Part shown: piece by piece, positions 6,935 to 11,716 of the stretch
Layout of the letters: each line of letters begins with the position of its first letter
How positions within the stretch are numbered: position 1 is the stretch's first letter
NCBI GenBank assembly: GCA_026389975.1
Contig: JAPLGV010000257.1
Coordinates: forward strand, 1 to 11,716
DNA: 11,716 bases
From: Chloroflexota bacterium
Lineage (GTDB): Bacteria > Chloroflexota > Anaerolineae > Anaerolineales > Villigracilaceae
Direction of reading: 5' to 3'
Position numbers and translations under genes: made by a program
Notes under the pieces: model-generated
Seen by the model: the letters and a program-made list of their open reading frames with translations, nothing else
What the model was told of the DNA's origin: nothing
Database searches by the model: none

Positions 6935-8488
6935 CTTGTGTTGGATTCTGCCTGCCAGTCTCGGCCTGGGCTTGACTCTTTCGCTGCTCGGTCCCGGAAC
7001 GTGGTGGATCGGTTGGCTGGCCTACGCCTTTGTTTTGACGCTTGGCCTGCTGGCACTCACCGCGCTCTGGCACTCTGCCGGCGCACCCCGGACCTTGATG
7101 CTGATGCTGCTCCTGGCACTGTTCCTCCGCCTCGGGCTGGGCATGACATTCTCGTACATCCTGCCCCCTTATGGAAACGATACTCAGGTACAAAATTCAG
7201 GTTATATCTTCCGCGACGCCTTCACATATGATTCGGAAGCCTGGGAACTGGCTTCCTCCGGCGACCCGTTGTGGAAGGCTTTTGACAAATCTTATGGTTC
7301 CGAGGATCAGTACGGCGGGCTGCTCTTCTTCCACAGCCTGTTCTACCGTTTTCTCAGCCCGGATGCACACCGTCCCTGGTTGATGGTTCTGCTTTCCGCC
7401 CTGGCAGGAGCTATCGGTGTGGCACTGGCCTGGAAGGGTGCGCGGCAGAGTTGGGGGGGGAGAGCGTGGCGCTGGTGATGGGATGGATCATGGCGCTGTA
7501 CCCGGAGTCCCTCCTGGTGGGTAGCTCGCAAATTCGCGAGTCGTTCTTGATCCTGTTTATCGCGATGGCCTTCTGGGGTGTGGTGGACTGGCTGGCGAAT
7601 CGCCATCGTACAGCCTGGCTCTGGCTGGCTGGCAGTCTCTTCGGCATGCTGCTCTTCTCACCGGGCGTGGTGGTAGCTGCTCTTGTGGGACTGGGTGTCT
7701 GGGCCTGGTTGCGTGAAAAAGAGCGCCGCATCAGCTGGTGGTGGGTTGCCGGAGTGGCGGTGGTGGTTGTGCTGGCAGCCTTGTTGCTGGGTGAAGTGGT
7801 GGGAGGCACGCTTCAGGTCCCGGGCGGGCCGTTGGCGAACCTGGTCAACTGGCTGCGTTATTCGGCAAATTATGGTGCTTATGTGACGGAGCAAAACTCC
7901 GGTTGGCTCCAGAATATCTTCAGCACCCTACCGGAACCATTACACCTACCATTTATTATTGGTTATGGGATCGCCCAGCCGGTTTTACCCGCTGCCATTG
8001 GGGTCCTGAAGGGCGTCTGGCCGATGCGTGTTCTGGGAATCTTGCGCGGGTTGGGCTGGTATGCGCTCCTCCCGTTCCTGCTCTACAGCCTGCGTTCCAT
8101 CTGGAAAACAGCCGATAAACGGGAACGCATTGCCTGGCTGTGGCTTTGGCTGGTTTCCTGGGCATGGATTATTATTTCAGCCGCTCGCGCCGGCGGCGAT
8201 CAGTGGGACAATCCACGTTACCGCGTTATCCTATTGCTCTTCCAAGCCGCTCTTGCTGCCCAGGCCCTGACTTGGCAACGCGCCACCCGCGACCGCTGGC
8301 TGGGACGTCTATTGGCGGTGGAAGGGGTTTTTCTTGTGCTGTTCGGTTACTGGTACATCAGTCGTTATGCTGGCTTGGGACTGAGGGTCTTTCATGTCTT
8401 TATAGTTTTTGCAGCCATAGCGGTCATCAGCGCAGCCATCCTTATCAGCGGCTGGCTCTGGGATCGGCGGCAGGTGAAGCGGGGATAA
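6915..8488 (+). pseudogene. GT-C-type membrane glycosyltransferase, frame broken at a G8 run
   Basis: Two adjoining reading frames form one polytopic membrane protein. The first runs from ATG 6915 (AGGA at 6905-6908, 6-nt spacer) and stops at 7478 after 187 residues. The second carries on in the -1 frame from about 7451 to the stop at 8486-8488. Joining them at the G run (7453-7460) gives about 524 residues with around 10-12 helices. An outer loop has RDAFTYDSEAW (about 100-110), where the acids would suit a GT-C active site, and GDQWDNPRYR lies at about 428-437. Such proteins transfer sugars from polyprenyl-phosphate donors or act as uncharacterised glycan assembly proteins; the precise family is not certain. 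One more G (nine) or two fewer (six) restores the frame. The downstream fragment has no ribosome site of its own. Sequencing or assembly error, phase variation, slippage or true decay are all possible, and the sequence alone does not choose. Confidence 0.78.
7453..7460 (+). repeat. Poly-G tract (8 G) at the frameshift point
   Basis: Eight consecutive G residues sit exactly where the reading frame of the GT-C gene changes by -1. In the upstream frame the codons are TGG GGG GGG AGA. The bases 7454-7460 form a G GGG GGG heptamer, on which P- and A-site tRNAs could re-pair after a -1 slip and continue as GAG AGC GTG. This is the longest G run I noticed in the window. Confidence 0.85.
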
Positions 8489-8544
8489 GGAAGATTCCCC
8501 AAGATGTTTCCCTCAACGATGACGCTAAAGAGGCAAATAAAATA

Positions 8545-8739
8545 ATGGGGGTACAAATGCTGGCATCGCGCTTGCATTAGCTTTGATGGGTGCGGTGGTA
8601 TACCTTGCGTTTTCCATTCATTTGACCGCCGAATCTACCTTAGGTTTTCGAGTTTTTTCAAGTGAACTACGAGGTTGAGACCGTGGTGGATGGTTATACT
8701 ATTTACAGGGTCAAAGATTCGGGTGGGAAAAAAGGATAA
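8545..8739 (+). pseudogene. Frameshifted small single-helix membrane protein, unknown
   Basis: Reading from ATG 8545 and changing frame twice gives a protein-like sequence of about 64 residues. After MGG the frame needs one extra G in the G5 run at 8547-8551. It then reads through NAGIALALALMGAVVYLAF, a clear membrane helix, to TLGFRVF. Removing one T from the T6 run at 8653-8658 then leads to QVNYEVETVVDGYTIYR and a basic end (KDSGGKKG) before TAA at 8737-8739. The two changes cancel, so total length is unchanged. A weak purine-rich site (AAGAGG, 8528-8533) lies 11 nt upstream. I do not recognise the family. It may be a decayed gene, or an intact one disturbed by homopolymer errors as in the preceding gene. 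Chance cannot be excluded because the reconstruction uses two corrections. Confidence 0.4.
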
Positions 8740-8759
8740 TTAGCCTATTAAGAATGCGC

Positions 8760-8787
8760 TTGACGTATTTTCATTCGCGCTTATAAT
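8760..8787 (+). promoter_or_regulatory. Sigma-70-type promoter of the gmd operon
   Basis: TTGACG at 8760-8765 and a perfect TATAAT at 8782-8787 are separated by 16 bp, with an A/T-rich stretch just upstream of the -35 box (around 8728-8755). The predicted start is near 8794, giving a leader of about 25 nt before the gmd ATG at 8818. GCGCTT occurs at 8756-8761 and again at 8777-8782, 21 bp apart, touching both promoter boxes. This is the best promoter in the window and suggests gmd begins a separate transcription unit. Confidence 0.75.
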
Positions 8788-8801
8788 TCAGCCACTGAAT
8801 T
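8785..8801. promoter_or_regulatory. Perfect 17-bp palindrome over the predicted transcription start (candidate operator)
   Basis: AATTCAGCCACTGAATT has perfect 7-bp arms and a 3-bp centre (CCA, 8792-8794). It overlaps the last three bases of the -10 box and is centred on the expected start site, where a bound repressor would block initiation. In the transcript only its 3' part would be present, so an operator is likelier than an RNA hairpin. The winged-helix regulator encoded two genes later in the same transcript is the obvious candidate binder (inference). Confidence 0.5.
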
Positions 8802-8817
8802 TTGAAAAGGATTATAT

Positions 8818-9801
8818 ATGCCCACTGCCCTCATCACCGGTGTGAACGGCCAGGATGGTTCCTATCTGGCCGAGTTCCTGCTCTCCAAAGGTTACCAAGT
8901 CGTTGGGATGGTGCGCCGTTCCAGCACAGTGACCTGTGAACGTATCCAGCACATTCAGAACGACATGACCATTGTACAGGGCGACCTGCACGACCAGAGT
9001 TCGCTGGTCGCCATCTTGGAAGAATACAAGCCTGACGAAGTCTATAACCTGGCAGCACAGTCGTTCGTGGCCACCTCCTGGAGCCAGGCTGTGCTGACCG
9101 GCGAGGTGACGGCTATGGGGGTCACGCGGTTGCTGGAGTCAATCCGGTTGGTCAACCCGAAGGTGCGTTTTTACCAGGCTTCGAGTAGCGAGATGTTTGG
9201 GAAGGTCGTCGAGACTCCTCAGCGAGAGACAACATCCTTCTATCCGCGCAGCCCGTACGGGGTCGCGAAAGTGTACGGGCACTGGATCACGATCAACTAC
9301 CGCGAGTCATACAATCTGTTTGCCGTCTCCGGCATCCTGTTCAACCATGAAAGTCCGCGGCGCGGGCTGGAATTTGTCACCCGCAAGATCTCACATGGGG
9401 CAGCCAGAATCAAACATGGCCTGGATAAAGAACTTCACCTCGGCAACCTGGATGCCCAACGCGATTGGGGCTTTGCCGGGGAATACGTGCAGGCTATGTG
9501 GCATATGCTCCAGCAGGAGCGACCGGAGGATTTCGTCGTAGGCACGGGCGAGACCCATTCGGTACGCGAATTTTGTGAAGCGGCTTTTAACTATGTGGGC
9601 TTGAACTATCAGGATTACATTGTAAAAGACGAGCGTTTTATGCGCCCATCCGAAGTGGATATGCTCATTGCGGACTCGACCAAGGCGCGCCAGAAACTGG
9701 ACTGGTCTCCGCGTGTAGGCTTCAAAGATTTGGTCGCAATGATGGTCGAAGCCGACCTCAAGCGTCTGCGTAATGGAAACGTATCATCGGAAAAGCAATG
9801 A
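8818..9801 (+). CDS. gmd: GDP-mannose 4,6-dehydratase
   Basis: A 327-residue enzyme converting GDP-D-mannose to GDP-4-keto-6-deoxy-D-mannose, the precursor of GDP-L-fucose, GDP-rhamnose and related sugars. The NADP-binding GVNGQDG is at residues 8-14. The active-site region SSSEMFG (122-128) supplies the Ser/Thr and Glu, and Y147/K151 lie in YPRSPYGVAK. Also typical are FNHESPRRG (175-183), GNLDAQRDWG (209-218), VGTGETHSVREF (241-252) and RPSEVDML (276-283). The length fits the shorter bacterial form. The ribosome site AAGGA (8807-8811) is 6 nt from the ATG. It lies directly behind a strong promoter and palindrome. Its stop overlaps the next start (ATGA). With the GDP-fucose synthase at the end of the window it would make GDP-L-fucose in the cytoplasm. 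Confidence 0.97.
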   Translation: MPTALITGVNGQDGSYLAEFLLSKGYQVVGMVRRSSTVTCERIQHIQNDMTIVQGDLHDQSSLVAILEEYKPDEVYNLAAQSFVATSWSQAVLTGEVTAMGVTRLLESIRLVNPKVRFYQASSSEMFGKVVETPQRETTSFYPRSPYGVAKVYGHWITINYRESYNLFAVSGILFNHESPRRGLEFVTRKISHGAARIKHGLDKELHLGNLDAQRDWGFAGEYVQAMWHMLQQERPEDFVVGTGETHSVREFCEAAFNYVGLNYQDYIVKDERFMRPSEVDMLIADSTKARQKLDWSPRVGFKDLVAMMVEADLKRLRNGNVSSEKQ

Positions 9802-10274
9802 CGAATTCTGCCGAGTCAATCCGTGAACTGGCTCTGCTCGAAACCATCGAGCGAGACCCCGACGTAACCCAGGCCTCCATCGCCATACAACTGGATGTGG
9901 CGGTAGGCACCGTTAACTGGCATCTCAAACGCCTGATTGAGAAGGGTTACGTCAAGATTAAGCGCGCCAACCGTAAGAAATTGCGCTATATCATCACCCC
10001 CGAAGGGATTGCCCTGCGTGCCCGCCTGACGGTGGACTACATCGAACAGCAGTTCCTGCTCTATCGCAACACACGACAGCACGTCAAGGAACACCTCGAA
10101 CGCGTACGCCAGGCCGGGTTCGACCGTCTCAGTGTGCGTGGGGATGGCGATGTGGCAGACATCTGCCGCCTGACGTGCATGGAGCAGGGCATGGCGGTTG
10201 TCCCGGAGGATAACGGGCCGGTGCTGACGGTAAACGGGCTGCGCATCCAACTGGAGGGCTTGCATGAGCGCTAA
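9798..10274 (+). CDS. Winged-helix transcriptional regulator (EPS-associated MarR-like) with extra C-terminal domain
   Basis: A 158-residue protein. Residues about 8-70 form a winged helix: a first helix (ELALLETIERDP), a helix-turn-helix around 24-48 with AVGTVNWHLKRL as recognition helix, and a basic wing KIKRANRKKLRYIITPEG (53-70). This resembles the MarR-like regulators found in exopolysaccharide gene clusters. A helical linker (71-107), probably for dimerisation, leads to a short alpha/beta region (108-153) with a glycine turn, RGDGDVADICRL, reminiscent of the start of a Rossmann-type fold, which might sense a nucleotide or sugar (inference). It overlaps gmd by 4 bp (ATGA) with GGAAAA just upstream, and overlaps the next gene by 11 bp, so it is co-expressed with sugar-synthesis genes. 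It may control its own operon through the palindrome at 8785-8801. The ligand is unknown. Confidence 0.82.
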   Translation: MTNSAESIRELALLETIERDPDVTQASIAIQLDVAVGTVNWHLKRLIEKGYVKIKRANRKKLRYIITPEGIALRARLTVDYIEQQFLLYRNTRQHVKEHLERVRQAGFDRLSVRGDGDVADICRLTCMEQGMAVVPEDNGPVLTVNGLRIQLEGLHER

Positions 10275-11277
10275 AGGGCATATCCTCGTGACCGGCGGAG
10301 CGGGTTATATCGGCTCGCTCCTGACCTCCGAACTGCTGCGCGCCGGTTACCGCGTCACCGTGGTGGACAGCCTGCTCTACGGCGGAGAGTCGCTGCTGGG
10401 GTTCTTTACCCACCCAAACTTTCGCTTCGAGCGGGCCGATGTGACCGAGCCAGGCGCGGTGCGCGCCGCCCTGCCACGCGACTGGCCGAAACCGGAAGCA
10501 GTGGTCCATCTGGCGGCGATTGTCGGCTTCCCGGCCTGTCAGGCAGTGGGGAAACAGGCCGCCTGGCGGTACAACGTCGAGGCGGTGAAACACGTCTTCG
10601 AGTTGGCGGCCGGTTTCGGGTCCGGGCGCTTCGTGTTTGCATCCACTTACAGCAACTACGGTCTTTCGTTGGATGGCAAGCCGGTGACCGAGTCCTCGCT
10701 GCTCAATCCGCAGTCTTTGTACGCAGAGACAAAAATTGCTGCCGAAGAGTTTCTGTTGGCACAGAAGGATGCTATTACTGCGCCGCTCATCTTCCGCCTG
10801 GCGACGCTGTATGGCATTTCGCCGCGAACCCGTTTTGATTTGATCGTCAACCAGTTTGTACTGGACGCTTATGCCAAACGGGAATTGATTATCTACCAGC
10901 GCGGTTACTCGCGCTCCTTCGTCCATGTGCGGGACGTGGTGCGTGGCATCATTTTGGGCCTGGAAGCGCCGCAAGAGAAGATAAAAGGGCGGATCTATAA
11001 CCTGGGTACCGAGGATGGCAACTACACCAAAGACGAAATTGTCGGTTTGGTCATCAAGCGTCTGCCGGAAACGGTGGTCACTTACAAGGATCTGACCTTC
11101 GGAGGCGACATGCGCGACATCGCTGTCTCGTTTGAGCAAATCCGCCGTGAATTGGGTTTCGCTGCTACATTGACGGTGGACGACGGTGTGCGCGAAGTTG
11201 TCCACGTTCTGCGGATGGGTATTATTCGCAACCCGCAGGATGAAAAATACACCAACGCTCGTTTTATTGTCCAATAA
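10264..11277 (+). CDS. NAD-dependent epimerase/dehydratase (extended SDR), substrate unknown
   Basis: A 337-residue extended short-chain dehydrogenase acting on a nucleotide sugar. The NAD-binding GGAGYIG is at 11-17, D35 ends beta2, VVHLAAIVG is at 80-88, the catalytic region ASTYSNYG lies at 126-133, and the catalytic pair is Y153/K157 in YAETK. RSFVHVRDV (217-225) is typical of the GalE/RfbB-like group. ACQAVGKQ after the LAA strand and a C-terminal end of the NPQDEKYTNARF type differ from standard GalE and from GDP-6-deoxy-lyxo-hexulose reductases, so I give no specific reaction. A strong ribosome site, GGAGGG (10253-10258), lies 6 nt from the ATG inside the regulator gene. It sits between gmd and GDP-fucose synthase, so it could add another modified sugar to the same glycan. 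Length is normal and no defect is visible. Confidence 0.85.
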   Translation: MSAKGHILVTGGAGYIGSLLTSELLRAGYRVTVVDSLLYGGESLLGFFTHPNFRFERADVTEPGAVRAALPRDWPKPEAVVHLAAIVGFPACQAVGKQAAWRYNVEAVKHVFELAAGFGSGRFVFASTYSNYGLSLDGKPVTESSLLNPQSLYAETKIAAEEFLLAQKDAITAPLIFRLATLYGISPRTRFDLIVNQFVLDAYAKRELIIYQRGYSRSFVHVRDVVRGIILGLEAPQEKIKGRIYNLGTEDGNYTKDEIVGLVIKRLPETVVTYKDLTFGGDMRDIAVSFEQIRRELGFAATLTVDDGVREVVHVLRMGIIRNPQDEKYTNARFIVQ

Positions 11278-11279
11278 TT

Positions 11280-11716
11280 ATGGCAGAAAACTTCTGGAAA
11301 GATAAACGCGTAATTGTCACTGGCGGGGCCGGGTTCCTGGGTTCTTTCATCGTCAAAAAATTGGTTGCACGCGGCGCAGCGGACATCCTCGTCCCGCGTA
11401 TCGAACACTATAATCTTGTGAAGCATGACGATATCTGCCGCCTTCTGGATGATGCCACGCTCTCCTTGGACCGCCGACCTGCTCACCTGACCCCGGCAGC
11501 CTTTCAGCCTTCGGCCTTCAGCCCTCAACCTTCCGATTTGGTCATTCTCCACCTGGCGGCACGCGTGGGCGGGATCGGCGCCAACCGCGAACACCCGGCC
11601 GATTTCTTCTACGATAACCTGATGATGGGTGTGGAACTGTTGCATCAGGCCTGGCAGCGCGGCGCGGGCAAATTTGTGGCCCTGGGGACGGTGTGTGCCT
11701 ATCCAAAGTTCACACC
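11280..11716 (+). CDS. fcl: GDP-L-fucose synthase, N-terminal part (3' end outside window)
   Basis: The first 145 residues of the bifunctional epimerase/reductase that turns GDP-4-keto-6-deoxy-D-mannose, the gmd product, into GDP-L-fucose with NADPH. The NADP-binding TGGAGFLG is at 14-21. HLAARVGGIGANR (91-103), FFYDNLMMG (109-117) and GTVCAYPKFTP (136-146) are signatures of this enzyme. The catalytic Tyr/Lys lie beyond the window edge. Residues about 60-85 are an insertion of roughly 25 residues, low in complexity (AAFQPSAFSPQPS), between a helix and the strand DLVILHLAA; normal enzymes go from one to the other in a few residues. The ATG lies 2 bp after the upstream stop with no clear Shine-Dalgarno, so translation probably depends on coupling. 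Confidence 0.93.
   Translation, partial: MAENFWKDKRVIVTGGAGFLGSFIVKKLVARGAADILVPRIEHYNLVKHDDICRLLDDATLSLDRRPAHLTPAAFQPSAFSPQPSDLVILHLAARVGGIGANREHPADFFYDNLMMGVELLHQAWQRGAGKFVALGTVCAYPKFT
11496..11531 (+). repeat. Degenerate heptamer tandem repeat inside the GDP-fucose synthase gene
   Basis: Five near-copies of TCAGCCT follow one another: GCAGCCT (11496-11502), one extra T, then TCAGCCT (11504-11510), TCGGCCT (11511-11517), TCAGCCC (11518-11524) and TCAACCT (11525-11531). They encode residues about 73-84, the core of the low-complexity insert. The frame of the gene is kept through the repeat. Confidence 0.75.

Larger units (their letters stand above)
8489..8817 (+). other. Intergenic region before gmd
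   Basis: This 329-bp gap carries no intact gene. Its first 250 bp contain a frameshifted small reading frame (8545-8739). Its last 60 bp contain a strong promoter, a palindrome over the start site and the gmd ribosome site. The end of the preceding gene has GGGGA (8481-8485) and TCCCC (8496-8500), a possible weak stem, but no T run follows, so I do not call a terminator. No tRNA or other RNA gene is recognisable. Confidence 0.7.

Noticed and set aside
8481..8500. GGGGA...TCCCC stem as a terminator after the GT-C gene
   Set aside because: The stem is only 5 bp with a 10-nt loop and no T run follows.
8140..8580. 146-codon plus-strand frame running from the GT-C gene into the gap
   Set aside because: Most of it is an out-of-frame reading of the GT-C gene. 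Only its last codons lie in the gap, where the frameshifted small ORF explains the sequence better.
10129..11274. Long open frame of 381 codons on the minus strand opposite the SDR gene
   Set aside because: It lies antisense to a gene with clear SDR motifs, shows no recognisable domain, and is the kind of shadow frame that GC-rich codon use produces.
1..11716. CRISPR array, tRNA or rRNA genes, insertion sequence or phage genes
   Set aside because: No regularly spaced repeats, no tRNA-like or rRNA-like stretch, and no transposase or integrase reading frame could be recognised.

Overview
The window is a one-directional (+ strand) surface-polysaccharide (EPS/O-antigen-like) biosynthesis locus, cut at both ends. 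All genes point the same way and most overlap or abut (TAATG, GTGA and ATGA junctions, overlaps of 11 and 20 bp), so it reads as one or two operons. Gene content, the winged-helix EPS-type regulator and moderately high GC suggest an uncultivated environmental bacterium, most likely Chloroflexota (Anaerolineae-like). That placement is an inference from resemblance; no rRNA or marker gene is present.

Layout. 1-1367: the C-terminal end of a UDP-sugar 6-dehydrogenase, then a UDP-glucuronate/UDP-HexNAcA 4-epimerase-like SDR, which together would supply an acidic UDP-sugar. 1364-4465: a 1033-residue protein joining a Wzx-type flippase to a second multi-spanning, GT-C-like membrane half with a C-terminal soluble domain. 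4464-4618: a 153-bp gap with several inverted repeats. 4619-6703: a DPM1-like GT2 with two C-terminal membrane helices, then a GT4 glycosyltransferase. 6716-8488: a two-helix 72-residue membrane protein, then a GT-C-type membrane glycosyltransferase whose frame is broken at a run of eight G. 8489-8817: a gap with the frameshifted remains (or mis-assembled copy) of a one-helix small protein, then a strong sigma-70 promoter with a perfect 17-bp palindrome over the predicted transcription start. 8818-11716: gmd, a winged-helix regulator, an uncharacterised SDR epimerase and the start of GDP-L-fucose synthase, which carries an in-frame low-complexity insert made of heptamer repeats.

How it may work together: nucleotide sugars (acidic UDP-sugar, GDP-6-deoxy-4-keto-mannose, GDP-fucose) feed the cytoplasmic GT4 and the GT2. 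The GT2 may load a sugar onto undecaprenyl phosphate for the GT-C proteins to use outside the membrane, and the flippase half exports the lipid-linked oligosaccharide. The regulator inside the gmd transcription unit may control the promoter in front of gmd. The most notable points are the flippase/GT-C fusion, the poly-G frameshift in a surface-glycan gene, the palindromic promoter, the hidden small ORF and the heptamer insert in the fucose synthase.
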